Below, piece after piece: positions 19,421-29,270 of a stretch of DNA of 64,000 nucleotides (position 1 is the stretch's first letter; the number at the start of each line of letters is the position of its first letter). The notes beneath the pieces were generated by a model, which saw only the letters and a program-made list of their open reading frames with translations, was not told the DNA's origin and ran no database searches. Source of the DNA: Thalassospira profundimaris (GTDB lineage Bacteria > Pseudomonadota > Alphaproteobacteria > Rhodospirillales > Thalassospiraceae); NCBI RefSeq assembly GCF_003326675.1, contig NZ_JPWF01000011.1, positions 1 through 64,000 of the forward strand, written 5' to 3'. Both the position numbers and the translations under genes were made by a program.

Positions 19421-19448
19421 CACAAAAAGCCGGACTGATGTCCGGCTT
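19421..19448 (-). terminator. Terminator of the DUF1127 gene
   Basis: A 9-bp stem (19427-19435 with 19440-19448) is followed on the minus strand by TTTTTGTGTTTT. It lies between the convergent photolyase and DUF1127 genes. Confidence 0.8.
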
Positions 19449-19493
19449 CCGCATTGGCAATCCCGATGAACGGGTGCCTAAAGTGCGCTGGCG

Positions 19494-19658
19494 TTATGCA
19501 ATCGCGTCACGAGCAGCTTTACGAGCAACGTCTTTGATCTGCCAGTGAGAAATACCGACATCGTCAAGATCGCGCTTATCAAGACCGTAAAGTTCATTCG
19601 CAACCGAGCGTGCATAGGCCCAACGGCGAACAGCAACAAGAATACTGGACAGGAACAT
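19494..19658 (-). CDS. Small DUF1127 (YjiS-like) protein
   Basis: A 54-residue basic protein ending ELYGLDKRDLDDVGISHWQIKDVARKAA, the DUF1127 signature. Small alphaproteobacterial DUF1127 proteins have been linked to RNA turnover and phosphate or stress responses, but the role of this one is unknown. The ATG at 19658 has a perfect AAGGAGG 7-8 bases upstream, so the longer frame to 19712 is not used. It is a single-gene unit with its own terminator. Confidence 0.88.
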   Translation of the reverse strand: MFLSSILVAVRRWAYARSVANELYGLDKRDLDDVGISHWQIKDVARKAARDAIA

Positions 19659-20339
19659 GTTGAACCTCCTTGGGTTACAAATCTCGAATGCTGCCTTGAA
19701 TGTTACATTCAACTGTCTGGCGCATTCGTCTCAGTGGTTTCGCAATGCAATATGTCGAGTTTCAACCAAAAGCTCAATTATCAAAGTTTGCATATCATCT
19801 ATTCCATTTTATCACATATAAACACCCTGACAGTGCCCATCGATCACAAAACCCGGACGTTATGCAGGATTTTCATGGCTTTGGGACATCTAAGGCACGC
19901 CCCTGTTAACATTGCATCGCAGCGATAATCTGTATTTCATCCCTGTTTTTCACCCTGAATTGGATGAAAACCGGCCTCAAAAGCCGGTTGTTACAAAACA
20001 TCGGTTTCAAATGACATAAATACGGATCGCACATCAGCGCATCCATTCGCGGCATGCGGGTATCAAACAACCATATTTGTGCCTGAATTCGATGTAAAAC
20101 GTATCAATGCGCAGACAATGTCCGATATTTGTGACCAACTGTCACAGCTATCATGCAGATAAACGCTCTAATTGCTTTTGCTGCCCTGCAATATAGTTAT
20201 TTTCCAGCCAATTATTTTTGTAACAGATTGTTTCAGTTCGCATTTTGGAAACGCCCTGTTACAGTTTTATGGATGCATTAAGCCCCCTCTCACAGCATGG
20301 TGTCGCTGCAAATGGTTCAACGCCAGGGAGGAAACCTAA
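19659..20339 (+). promoter_or_regulatory. Long regulatory region upstream of the sugar ABC operon
   Basis: This 681-base gap has no supportable gene. It holds a palindrome TGTGACCAACTGTCACA (20130-20146), a hairpin with arms AACCGGC/GCCGGTT (19969-19989), and a large inverted repeat at 20219-20263: each arm reads TGTAACAG-N3-GTTTC from its outer end, with 13 bases between arms. The repeat ends 76 bases before the binding-protein ATG and is the best operator candidate for sugar control. The DUF1127 promoter must lie near the left end. Confidence 0.6.
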
Positions 20340-21602
20340 ATGTATCTGCGCAAAACCATTCTCGCCACCGGTGTGGCGATCTCCGCACTCGCAACAGCAA
20401 GCTTTGCCCATGCAGAGCCGACCGCTGAAGTCCTGCACTGGTGGACTTCTGGCGGCGAAGCAAAAGCTGTCGCAGCCCTTAAAGAAGATTTCGAAGCACA
20501 TGGCGGCAAATGGGTTGATAGCCCGGTTGCTGGTGGCGGCGGTGACGCAGCCATGACCGTTCTGCGTTCGCGCGTTCTGTCGGGTGACGCACCGGCAGCT
20601 GTTCAGCTTAAAGGTCCGGCAATTCAGGATTGGGCCGAACAGGGTGCACTTGCAGATCTTAATGACGTAGCCGAAGCAGAAGGTTGGGACAAAGTTATCC
20701 CGCCGGCAATTCAGGCCGTTATGAAATACGAAGGCGACTATGTTGCCGTTCCGGTGAACATTCACCGTATTGACTGGATCTGGGCCAACCCGACCCTCCT
20801 GGCAAAAGTCGGTGCAACCGACGCGCCGAAATCCTGGGACGAGTTCAATGCCCTTGCTGACAAACTCAAAGCAGCCGGCATTACCCCGCTTGCACATGGC
20901 GGTCAGCCTTGGCAGGACGCAACCGTCTTTGAAACCGTCGTTCTTGGCCTTGGCGGTCCGGAATTCTTCCAGAAAGCTCTGGTTGACCTCGACGAAGACG
21001 CTCTGAAATCCGACACCATGAAAGCGGTGTTTGACCAGATGCGCAAAATCCGCGGTTATGTCGATGCCGACTTCCCGGGTCGTGACTGGAACCTGGCAAC
21101 CGCAATGGTCATGAATGGCGAAGCCGCCATGCAGATCATGGGTGACTGGGCAAAAGGCGAATTCCTTGCTGCTGGTAAAGTACCGGGCAAAGACTTCCTC
21201 TGCTCGGCAGCACCGTCCGATCACGGTTACCTGTTCAACGTTGACAGCTTTGCAATGTTCAACGTTTCGGGCGACGACAAGGTCGAAGGTCAGAAGCTTC
21301 TGGCAGAACTGATCGTTGGCGAGAAGTTCCAGGAAACCTTCAACCTTCTCAAAGGTTCGATCCCGGCACGTCTTGGCGTTCCGCTCGACAAGTTCGACGA
21401 TTGCGCGAAGAAATCCGAAGCTGACCTTCTGGCAGCCCAGGAAGCTGGTGGCTTCCTGCCGTCCATGGCGCACGGCATGGCCCTTCGTGGTCACCTTTCC
21501 GGTGCCATCGTTGACGTTGTCACCGCCCACTTCAACTCCGACATGTCGTCTGACGAAGCCGTCTCGCGTCTGGTCGAAGCAGTTGAACTGGCAAAAGACT
21601 AA
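20340..21602 (+). CDS. gtsA: Sugar ABC transporter periplasmic binding protein (GtsA-like)
   Basis: This binding protein delivers a sugar, probably glucose or mannose by family, to the permease encoded next to it. Residues 1-25 form a Sec signal peptide ending AHA before EPTAEVLHWWTSGGEAKAV, the opening typical of the Pseudomonas GtsA group. The 420-residue length fits. GGGAGG lies 9-10 bases before the ATG, a very strong ribosome site. It is first of four genes gtsA-gtsB-gtsC-gtsD. A GC-rich hairpin without T-run follows it, as expected where the binding protein is made in excess. Substrate is inferred from family only. Confidence 0.9.
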   Translation: MYLRKTILATGVAISALATASFAHAEPTAEVLHWWTSGGEAKAVAALKEDFEAHGGKWVDSPVAGGGGDAAMTVLRSRVLSGDAPAAVQLKGPAIQDWAEQGALADLNDVAEAEGWDKVIPPAIQAVMKYEGDYVAVPVNIHRIDWIWANPTLLAKVGATDAPKSWDEFNALADKLKAAGITPLAHGGQPWQDATVFETVVLGLGGPEFFQKALVDLDEDALKSDTMKAVFDQMRKIRGYVDADFPGRDWNLATAMVMNGEAAMQIMGDWAKGEFLAAGKVPGKDFLCSAAPSDHGYLFNVDSFAMFNVSGDDKVEGQKLLAELIVGEKFQETFNLLKGSIPARLGVPLDKFDDCAKKSEADLLAAQEAGGFLPSMAHGMALRGHLSGAIVDVVTAHFNSDMSSDEAVSRLVEAVELAKD

Positions 21603-21641
21603 TCTCATCTGATCAGTACAGATTATCTGACTGAATAGTTT

Positions 21642-21668
21642 GCAGGCCCCGGAGTTTCCGGGGCCTGC
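21642..21668 (+). other. Intra-operon RNA hairpin
   Basis: A perfect 12-bp stem (21642-21653 with 21657-21668) with a 3-base loop lies between the binding-protein and permease genes. No T-run follows, so it likely protects the upstream mRNA 3' end or causes partial termination rather than full stop. Confidence 0.7.
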
Positions 21669-21701
21669 GTCCCGCTACATCTAACTTTTGAGGCAAAGGG
21701 T

Positions 21702-22610
21702 ATGGGGGCTTCTCAAAGCACCGAAAGCAACCTGACGGCCCGCATCCAGCGTCATCTTTCCAAGATCGTTGTTGCACCGTCCTTTGCTGCGTCCCTGTTT
21801 TTCGTTTACGGGTTCATCCTGTGGACGGGCTATATGGCGTTTTCCAAGTCGCGCATGCTTCCTGTATGGGATTGGGCAGGCCTGCGACAGTATGAACGTC
21901 TATGGCAGATGGAACGCTGGCATGTTGCCATTGAAAACCTTTTGGTATTTGGCGGTCTGTTTATTGTGACCTGCCTGATCATCGGGTGCCTTCTGGCAGT
22001 TCTTCTTGATCAGCGCATTCGCGCCGAAGGCGTACTTCGCACGATCTTTCTTTATCCGATGGCCCTGTCCTTCATCGTGACCGGGACTGTCTGGAAATGG
22101 CTTCTTAATCCGGGTCTTGGCCTGGAAAGCATGATGCATGACCTTGGCTGGACGAGCTTCAAATTCGACTGGCTGGTCAATTCGGACATGGCGATCTACA
22201 CGGTTGTTATCGCTGCTGTCTGGCAGGCATCGGGTTTTGTTATGGCAATGTTCCTTGCGGCATTGCGCGGCGTCGATCAGGACATCATTCGCGCAGCCTA
22301 TATGGATGGTGCCAGCCTGCCTCGCATCTATTTCGGTATTATCATCCCGTCGATCCGCCCGGTATTCCTGAGTGCGATTGTCGTTCTGGCCCACTTGGCC
22401 GTCAAAAGCTTTGACCTGGTCATCGCCCTTACGGGTGGCGGTCCGGGTTATTCATCGGATCTTCCGGCAACCTTCATGTACACGATGGCATTCCAGCGCA
22501 ACCAGCTTGGTGTTGGCGCAGCCAGTGCAATGATGATGCTGGCAACCGTTATGGCAATCATCGTGCCGTATCTGTATTCCGAACTGCGCGGAGGCAAGAA
22601 AAATGGCTGA
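21702..22610 (+). CDS. gtsB: Sugar ABC transporter permease (GtsB-like)
   Basis: This 302-residue inner-membrane protein of the MalF type has six predicted membrane segments; the first is AASLFFVYGFILWTGYMAF. The coupling helix motif that docks on the ATPase is EAA-like: IRAAYMDGASLPRIYFGIIIPSIRP near residue 198. It overlaps the next gene by 8 bases, so translation is coupled. Confidence 0.92.
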   Translation: MGASQSTESNLTARIQRHLSKIVVAPSFAASLFFVYGFILWTGYMAFSKSRMLPVWDWAGLRQYERLWQMERWHVAIENLLVFGGLFIVTCLIIGCLLAVLLDQRIRAEGVLRTIFLYPMALSFIVTGTVWKWLLNPGLGLESMMHDLGWTSFKFDWLVNSDMAIYTVVIAAVWQASGFVMAMFLAALRGVDQDIIRAAYMDGASLPRIYFGIIIPSIRPVFLSAIVVLAHLAVKSFDLVIALTGGGPGYSSDLPATFMYTMAFQRNQLGVGAASAMMMLATVMAIIVPYLYSELRGGKKNG

Positions 22611-23490
22611 TCTTCAGACCTATAGCCACGACGCGGGCTGGAAAAACACGATCCTGCGCGGCTTGCTCTATCTCGTTTTGATCCTGTTTGCGGCCTATTA
22701 TCTTTTCCCGCTGATCGTCATGGTTTCGACCTCGCTGAAGTCGCTTGACGAGATCCGTGAAGGGTCGCTGATTTCGCTGCCGCGCGTTGTGACGTTTGAT
22801 GCATGGAACTATGCATGGAACGAAGCCTGCGTTGGCGTCGAATGCACAGGTATCAAAGTATATTTCTGGAACTCGGTCAAAATGGCGATCCCCGCCGTTC
22901 TGATTTCGACCTTCCTTGGTGCGATCAACGGATATGCACTGACCAAATGGCGTTTCAAAGGGGCCAACATCGTTTTTGCCCTGCTGCTGTTCGGTTGCTT
23001 CATTCCGTTCCAGGTCGTTCTGTTGCCGATGTCGCAGGTTCTTGGCAAGCTTGGCCTTGCCAGCTCGACCCCGGGCCTTGTCATGGTCCACGTGGTTTAC
23101 GGCCTGTGCTTCACCACCCTGTTCTTCCGCAACTATTATGTTTCGATCCCGGATGAACTGGTCAAGGCAGCCACCATTGATGGTGCGGGTTTCTTCACCA
23201 TTTTCTGGCGCATCATTCTGCCGATCTCGACCCCGATCATCGTGGTTTCGGTCATCTGGCAGTTCACCCAGATCTGGAATGACTTCCTCTTCGGTGCTTC
23301 GTTTGCCTCTGGTGAAAATGCTCCGATGACAGTCGCACTCAACAATATCGTCAACACCACTACCGGCGTGAAACAGTACAATGTCGACATGGCAGCGGCC
23401 CTGCTGACCGGTCTTCCGACATTGCTGGTTTATGTCCTGGCAGGCAAATACTTCGTCCGCGGCCTGACCGCCGGTTCGGTGAAGGGATAA
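22603..23490 (+). CDS. gtsC: Sugar ABC transporter permease (GtsC-like)
   Basis: The second permease half (295 residues, MalG type) has six predicted membrane segments and the EAA-type loop ELVKAATIDGAGFFTIFWRIILPIS near residue 184. Its start lies inside the end of gtsB, and GGAGG within the gtsB end serves as the ribosome site. It ends four bases before the ATPase gene. Confidence 0.92.
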   Translation: MADLQTYSHDAGWKNTILRGLLYLVLILFAAYYLFPLIVMVSTSLKSLDEIREGSLISLPRVVTFDAWNYAWNEACVGVECTGIKVYFWNSVKMAIPAVLISTFLGAINGYALTKWRFKGANIVFALLLFGCFIPFQVVLLPMSQVLGKLGLASSTPGLVMVHVVYGLCFTTLFFRNYYVSIPDELVKAATIDGAGFFTIFWRIILPISTPIIVVSVIWQFTQIWNDFLFGASFASGENAPMTVALNNIVNTTTGVKQYNVDMAAALLTGLPTLLVYVLAGKYFVRGLTAGSVKG

Positions 23491-23494
23491 GCAA

Positions 23495-24607
23495 ATGGCA
23501 TCACTCACCCTCGATAAAGTTCGCAAGGCCTTTGGCCCTGTCGAAGTTCTCAAGGAAATCAATCTGGCGATTGAAGATGGCGAGTTCCTCGTCCTTGTCG
23601 GTCCGTCAGGTTGCGGCAAATCGACCCTTCTGAACCTGATTGCAGGTCTGGAAAGCTCGACCGATGGCGAAATCCGCATCGGGGACCGCGTCATCAACGA
23701 CGTACATCCAAAAGACCGTAACATCGCCATGGTGTTCCAGTCCTATGCGCTGTATCCGAACATGACGGTTCGCAAGAACATCACCTTTGGTCTGGAAATT
23801 CGCGGTGTATCGGCACAGGAACGCGACAAGGCGGTTGCCGATGTTGCCAAACTGCTTCAGATCGAGCCACTTCTGGATCGTAAACCGTCGCAGCTTTCGG
23901 GTGGTCAGCGCCAGCGTGTTGCCATGGGCCGCGCACTTGTGCGTGATCCGGATATCTTCCTGTTTGACGAACCGCTTTCAAACCTTGATGCCAAGCTGCG
24001 CGTTGATATGCGTACTGAAATCAAGAAACTGCATCAGCGTCTTGGGTCAACCATCGTTTACGTGACCCACGACCAGATCGAAGCCATGACTTTGGCATCG
24101 CGTATCGCAGTCATGAAAGACGGTATCCTGCAACAGTTCGATACCCCGCAGAACATCTATGAACGCCCCAACAACATGTTTGTTGCAGGCTTCATCGGTT
24201 CGCCGTCGATGAACTTCATCAATGCGACCCTGATCGACAATAACGGCAAGCTTGCGGTTTCCATCGAACGTGACGGCAGCCCGATTACCCTGCCCCTGTT
24301 CGAAGCACCGGAAAGCTACAAGGCCTATGTCGGCAAGAAAGTCGTCTTTGGCATCCGTCCGGAAGGCCTGACACACAAGCGCACCGGTTCGGACGAACCG
24401 GGCAGCCAGTATGTCAACTTTGACAGCAAGGTCGAAGTTATCGAACCGACTGGCGCCGACACCATGACGGTGATTGAAATTGCCGGCAAGGAAATCGTCG
24501 CACGTGTCCGTCCGGACCGCGCACCGACACCGGGCGAGAGCATGACCTTCTCGGCCGACATGTCTCAGATCAGTCTGTTTGACCCGGATACCGAGTTGCG
24601 GATCTGA
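23495..24607 (+). CDS. gtsD: Sugar ABC transporter ATP-binding protein (GtsD/UgpC/MalK type)
   Basis: The ATPase subunit powers import. It has Walker A GPSGCGKST (residues 36-44), signature LSGGQRQR near residue 135, Walker B DIFLFDEPLSNLD, the switch histidine in YVTHDQ, and a carboxy-terminal TOBE/regulatory domain of about 130 residues (FIGSPSMNFINATL). At 370 residues it fits carbohydrate importers of the CUT1 class. A chemoreceptor gene begins 206 bases downstream on the same strand. Confidence 0.94.
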   Translation: MASLTLDKVRKAFGPVEVLKEINLAIEDGEFLVLVGPSGCGKSTLLNLIAGLESSTDGEIRIGDRVINDVHPKDRNIAMVFQSYALYPNMTVRKNITFGLEIRGVSAQERDKAVADVAKLLQIEPLLDRKPSQLSGGQRQRVAMGRALVRDPDIFLFDEPLSNLDAKLRVDMRTEIKKLHQRLGSTIVYVTHDQIEAMTLASRIAVMKDGILQQFDTPQNIYERPNNMFVAGFIGSPSMNFINATLIDNNGKLAVSIERDGSPITLPLFEAPESYKAYVGKKVVFGIRPEGLTHKRTGSDEPGSQYVNFDSKVEVIEPTGADTMTVIEIAGKEIVARVRPDRAPTPGESMTFSADMSQISLFDPDTELRI

Positions 24608-24813
24608 TCTGATTGGCGGGTGGTTCTGGGGGCCACCCGCCATTCTTCTTTTTGGGACAAGTCCTGCATTGTCCTTGCCCCTACGACTTTCCCTCTCACG
24701 CGCTTTTTCAAACCGTTCATAAGCCAAGTTGATCGCACCGGACAAAAGAAGCCGGTCGATGATACGTCCACGTGAAAACAACAAGAAAATCACGTAATTA
24801 GGGAGAAAGGTCC

Positions 24814-27696
24814 ATGACGACCAAAACAAAAGCGACCGAAAAACAGGTCACAGAGACCAAGGGGTTCGGCATCCGTTTCAAACTCGGTGCTTCCTTTGGC
24901 GCGATTGCCGCAATGACCGCAATCGCCGCCATCGTTGGCATCGTCTCGATCGAACGGATCAGCTCGGCACTTGATACCGTTACCAAAACATCATCTGTCG
25001 CACAGGCATTGCGCGCCGCCGAGGAAAGCAGTGCCATCGCGGTTCTTGCATCGGAAATGGCGACCAATCCCAATGCCGACATCAATAACCTGTCGGCAAC
25101 TGCCAGAAACCGGATGATCAGCCTGAACACGGCGACCCAGAACACACCATTTGCAGACGTCGCGCAAAAACTTGGTCCCGATCTGAATGCATTGATTGAT
25201 GCATCAACCAGCCGCAAGGAGCTGGATGGTAAAGTCAACACCGCCATCTCCGAACTGCGCGACACCCATGACGGGTTCCTGAAAACCATTGCCGGCAAGG
25301 TCACCACGGCCAATCGCGAACTGGTTGATGGCAGCAACGATGTTATCAATGCAGCGGCAGATAACCTTAATACCCTGATTACCGATCAGGTCGGCACATT
25401 GCGCACCGCACTGACCTTGCAGGCCGAGGGAAATCTTCTGGTCAGTATCCTGATCGAAGCCGCCAACGCCAATGACGCGGCAACGATTGAGGCCCTTAAG
25501 GCACGCTTTGACACCACAAGCGCCACTTTATCCGAACTGGGTACTGCATCCGGCTCGGACGAGCTTGCACAAATCACCGAACGTCTTCTGGGCTTTGGCA
25601 TCGGTGACAACAACATCTTTTCAATCCGCAGCAACGAATTGACCGCCACCACGCAATCAAGCGAGGTTTTTCGCAAGGCACGTCTTGGACTTGAAGGCCG
25701 TCTTCATGATGCGTTTGGCGAACTGATCACACTGATCGATGCCAGCACCCTACCCCAAACCGACATTTTTCAGATGAAATCCATCATCTCGCAATCCTAT
25801 GCGATGATGGTGTCGGGTATTGCCGCCAATGACATTGAAACAGTCAATCGCATCAAGGATCAGTTCAAGGAGTTCTATAAGAACAACCGCAAAATCCCAG
25901 AAACCATCAGTGCGGATTTCAAAAAACCCGCCGGTGACTTTTTCCGTCTGGGCATTACCCGTGGTGCGCTGTTTGATCTGCGCAAACAGGAACTCGAAGC
26001 CATCGAACGTGCAACCGAAACATGGTCGCGTCTTGCATCCGAACGCAAGGAACAACTGTTTGCCGCCCATCAGGCATTCCGTGATGCAATCGCCCCCGTG
26101 GTCGAAGCCGCAGACAGTGGTTTGCGCGACCGCGCCATTGCCATTCAGGATCAAAGCCGGTCCGCAATCAGCGGCCTGATGGAAAAGGAACTGGCGGCTT
26201 TGATTACAATGGTCCGGCTAGAAGCCGCAGGCAACCTTGCCATCGGCTATCAGAACCAGGCAGCCGCGGCAAATGACATTGAAACATTGGGCACGCTTGA
26301 AAACCGCCTTGCCGAAGTCAGTAAATCAAGTCGCGAAATTGCCGCCAACGCGCCGGATGCCAACGACATCGCAAAAACGGCCCAGACCCTGACCGGTGTT
26401 GCGGTGCTTGGGCCAAAGCGCGAAGCCATCGCTGCCCGTCAATCAGCAACCGATGCCCTTGGTGATGTCCGGGTCGCGGTTGAAGAAATGGGTGTCCAGG
26501 GTGTTGCGGGCGCTGCAAGCAAACAGTCCGCCGCCGTCACCGTTGAATCAGCCGAGGCGATCACACAAGGCCGTATCATCCTGATTGCACTTGGGATCGG
26601 ATCACTGGTTCTGGCAGGTCTTCTGGCCTGGATCTATGTTGGTCGCGGACTTATCAATCGTCTTGAACGTATCCGCTATGCCATGGGCGAAATTGCTGCG
26701 GGCAATACGAATGTCGTGATTGACGATAATGGCCGCGACGAATTGACTGAAATGAGCAAGACACTCGAAGTATTCCGGGCCAATGCCGCGGAAATCGTCG
26801 AAGCCCAGCAGCGTGAAATTCAACAACGCGAAACCGCTGCACAAGAACGGCAAGATGCCCTTAATGCACTTGCCAGTGATTTCGAAAGCCGGATCAAATC
26901 ACTGGCCGAGGACATCGCACATGCATCCGAAGACATGCATATGTCGGCACAAACTCTTTCGGAACGCAGCATAACCAGCGCTGACCGTTCCGAAAGTGCG
27001 GCCGATGCGACCCAAGCCACGGCACACAGCGTTGAAACAGTTGCCGCCGCCGCAGAACAGCTTGCCGCATCGATTAGCGAAATCCGCCGTCAGATGGAAG
27101 ATTCCACACGGATATCGCGAACCACATCGGAACGCGCCAGCCAAAGTGCGCAAAGCGTTCAGGCACTTAACAAGCTTGCCGATGAAATTGGCGATGTAGT
27201 TACCCTGATTTCCGACATTGCCGAACAAACCAACATGCTTGCCCTAAATGCCACCATCGAAGCAGCCCGTGCCGGGGATGCGGGCAAAGGATTTGCCGTG
27301 GTCGCCAACGAGGTCAAACATCTTGCCGATCAAACCGCAAAGGCCACGGCCGATATCGGCGCACGTATCAAGGCCGTTCAAAATGCGACACAGAGTGCCA
27401 GTGATGAAATTGGCGCGATCACCTCGTCGATTAACGAGCTTGATGACATCACCACCGCCCTTTCGAGTGCTGTGGAACAACAGGCATCGGCAACGCATGA
27501 AATCACCCAGAACGCCCAAGCAGCCAATGACACGACCCGTCGTGCGGCCGATGATGTGTTGGCCGCAAAATCGGTCGTCAATGAAACAGGTGTGATTTCA
27601 AACAAGGTGCTTATTTCGGCCCAGGATTTGAGCCATCAGGCCACCAACATCCAGCGAGAAGTCGACAATTTCCTGAGCGACATCCGCAAGGGATAA
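24814..27696 (+). CDS. Large methyl-accepting chemotaxis protein
   Basis: This 960-residue chemoreceptor has a first membrane segment at about residues 28-50, an unusually long helical periplasmic region of about 530 residues with two similar alternating-helix modules ([41 protein letters not shown] and [36 protein letters not shown]), a second membrane segment near 590-610, a HAMP domain, and the signalling hairpin tip [34 protein letters not shown] near residue 805. There is no carboxy-terminal CheR-binding pentapeptide. GGGAGAAAGG lies before the ATG. Its position after the sugar importer hints at sugar taxis through the binding protein, but that is inference. Confidence 0.93.
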   Translation: MTTKTKATEKQVTETKGFGIRFKLGASFGAIAAMTAIAAIVGIVSIERISSALDTVTKTSSVAQALRAAEESSAIAVLASEMATNPNADINNLSATARNRMISLNTATQNTPFADVAQKLGPDLNALIDASTSRKELDGKVNTAISELRDTHDGFLKTIAGKVTTANRELVDGSNDVINAAADNLNTLITDQVGTLRTALTLQAEGNLLVSILIEAANANDAATIEALKARFDTTSATLSELGTASGSDELAQITERLLGFGIGDNNIFSIRSNELTATTQSSEVFRKARLGLEGRLHDAFGELITLIDASTLPQTDIFQMKSIISQSYAMMVSGIAANDIETVNRIKDQFKEFYKNNRKIPETISADFKKPAGDFFRLGITRGALFDLRKQELEAIERATETWSRLASERKEQLFAAHQAFRDAIAPVVEAADSGLRDRAIAIQDQSRSAISGLMEKELAALITMVRLEAAGNLAIGYQNQAAAANDIETLGTLENRLAEVSKSSREIAANAPDANDIAKTAQTLTGVAVLGPKREAIAARQSATDALGDVRVAVEEMGVQGVAGAASKQSAAVTVESAEAITQGRIILIALGIGSLVLAGLLAWIYVGRGLINRLERIRYAMGEIAAGNTNVVIDDNGRDELTEMSKTLEVFRANAAEIVEAQQREIQQRETAAQERQDALNALASDFESRIKSLAEDIAHASEDMHMSAQTLSERSITSADRSESAADATQATAHSVETVAAAAEQLAASISEIRRQMEDSTRISRTTSERASQSAQSVQALNKLADEIGDVVTLISDIAEQTNMLALNATIEAARAGDAGKGFAVVANEVKHLADQTAKATADIGARIKAVQNATQSASDEIGAITSSINELDDITTALSSAVEQQASATHEITQNAQAANDTTRRAADDVLAAKSVVNETGVISNKVLISAQDLSHQATNIQREVDNFLSDIRKG

Positions 27697-27714
27697 GTTC
27701 CGCAGATTAACGCA

Positions 27715-27745
27715 AAACGGCCCGCAATTCCGGGCCGTTTTTTTT
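27715..27745. terminator. Bidirectional terminator
   Basis: A perfect 10-bp stem (27715-27724 with 27731-27740) with an eight-T run on the plus strand lies between the convergent chemoreceptor and kinase genes. The T-run overlaps the kinase stop codon. Confidence 0.88.
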
Positions 27746-29261
27746 ATTGTCCGTTCCCGCCATTAATGCGCCGCGGAAGCGATATAATCACTTCAAGTCC
27801 CTTGTCCGGAAGATTGCGCAGGCTGATCCGACCGTCATGGGCATCAATCACGGTTTTGACAATAGAAAGTCCAAGTCCGCTGCCCCCCGTGCTGCGCGCG
27901 CGGGATCCTTCAACACGGTAAAACGGCAGGAATACCTTATCCTGATGCTCGACCGGAATGCCCGGCCCCTCATCGCGGACGGTCACCAGAATATTATCAG
28001 CCGTGGCTTCCAGACTGACCTTGGCCCGATACCCGTATTTCAGGGCATTTTCGATCAGATTGGTAAAGGCGCGCTTTAACGTGCCGGGTCGGCAGGTCAG
28101 GCGAATGCTGCGTTTGCCATCAAACGAATGGGGTTCGTCGCCACCACCAAACACGGTATGCACGGAACTGAACTGCAAGGGTTGCGGACCATCGAAACTG
28201 ACGGGGCGGCCAAGATCGGCATAGTCGTCACAGATCGCTTCAAGCACGGAAACGAAATCAACAGTGCGTTCTTCTTCCTTCTGAATCCAGTCGCCAAGAA
28301 AATCGAGCGCGTCATTCAAAAGACTGTCCATCTCATCAAGATCGCGCAGCACGGTTTCGCGTAATTCATCATTATCAATGAATTCGGCCCGCAGTCGCAG
28401 GCGTGTACTGGGTGTGCGCAAATCGTGCGAAATTGCCGCCAGCATCCGGGTGCGATCCCCCAACATCCGCGATATCCGTTCACGCAGATCGTTATAGGCC
28501 GCGGCCATTGATCGGGCCTCGGTCGGGCCGCGTTCCTCGACCGGGGGGCCGTCAACTTCGTCCCCATGGGCGATGATCGCCGCCGTCAGTTTTTTAAACG
28601 GTCCGGCCAGCAAATCGGCGAGGGCTGCAAAGACTGCCAGCACCGCAAACACGCCAATCAGGAACATCAAAAACACAAGCGAAGGCGAAGAATAGTTTGC
28701 CCATAATTCACCATGACTGACCAGAATACGCTTTCCGGACGGCATCATGATTTCGACTTCAGCTTCGAGCCCCAAACGGGCAAGTTCACGCGACAGTTCG
28801 GCAAAAAACAGGCTGGGATTCTCGGCGGCCTCAATAGTGGCGCGCTGTTCGGAACTCAGCCGCCCACGCTGGAAATGCACCTTTACCGATGTCGGCCAGC
28901 CGGTATTGGCCAGACGTACTGGCATGGCAATATGTTGGGCCGGTCTGGAAAACAGCAAAAGTGTTCCAAGATCATCGGGCGGCAGGACCCGCCAGATCAT
29001 GCCGTCGCGTGCGGCAATATCAACGATATTGGCTTCAAATTCCGGGTTGTCGGCAATGCGTGCCAATTCGCGAATGGTAAAGCCCAGAGTATAGGCCCGG
29101 CTGATACGTTCATTGCGTTCAATAACGTAATAGGACGCCATCGCACTTAAAACCGCAATGATCACGCCGCCCAACATCATCAACAAAAAGATACGCCCGC
29201 CCAAAGTACGGGGTTTGTATCGTCTGAAGTAATCGCTGAACCTTGCGAACATGTCCGCCAT
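27744..29261 (-). CDS. EnvZ-type membrane sensor histidine kinase
   Basis: A 505-residue kinase with a membrane segment at about residues 22-45, a periplasmic sensor of about 140 residues, a second membrane segment near 190-213, a HAMP domain, HisKA with the phosphoacceptor histidine near residue 278 in AAISHDLRTPSTRLRLRAEF, and a HATPase domain (NLIENALKYG, DEGPGIP, GGSGLGLSIVK). The dimerisation sequence is EnvZ-like. It starts 9 bases after the stop of its cognate OmpR-type regulator, so the pair is one operon. The signal is unknown. Confidence 0.93.
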   Translation of the reverse strand: MADMFARFSDYFRRYKPRTLGGRIFLLMMLGGVIIAVLSAMASYYVIERNERISRAYTLGFTIRELARIADNPEFEANIVDIAARDGMIWRVLPPDDLGTLLLFSRPAQHIAMPVRLANTGWPTSVKVHFQRGRLSSEQRATIEAAENPSLFFAELSRELARLGLEAEVEIMMPSGKRILVSHGELWANYSSPSLVFLMFLIGVFAVLAVFAALADLLAGPFKKLTAAIIAHGDEVDGPPVEERGPTEARSMAAAYNDLRERISRMLGDRTRMLAAISHDLRTPSTRLRLRAEFIDNDELRETVLRDLDEMDSLLNDALDFLGDWIQKEEERTVDFVSVLEAICDDYADLGRPVSFDGPQPLQFSSVHTVFGGGDEPHSFDGKRSIRLTCRPGTLKRAFTNLIENALKYGYRAKVSLEATADNILVTVRDEGPGIPVEHQDKVFLPFYRVEGSRARSTGGSGLGLSIVKTVIDAHDGRISLRNLPDKGLEVIISLPRRINGGNGQ

Positions 29262-29270
29262 TGTGCCGAC

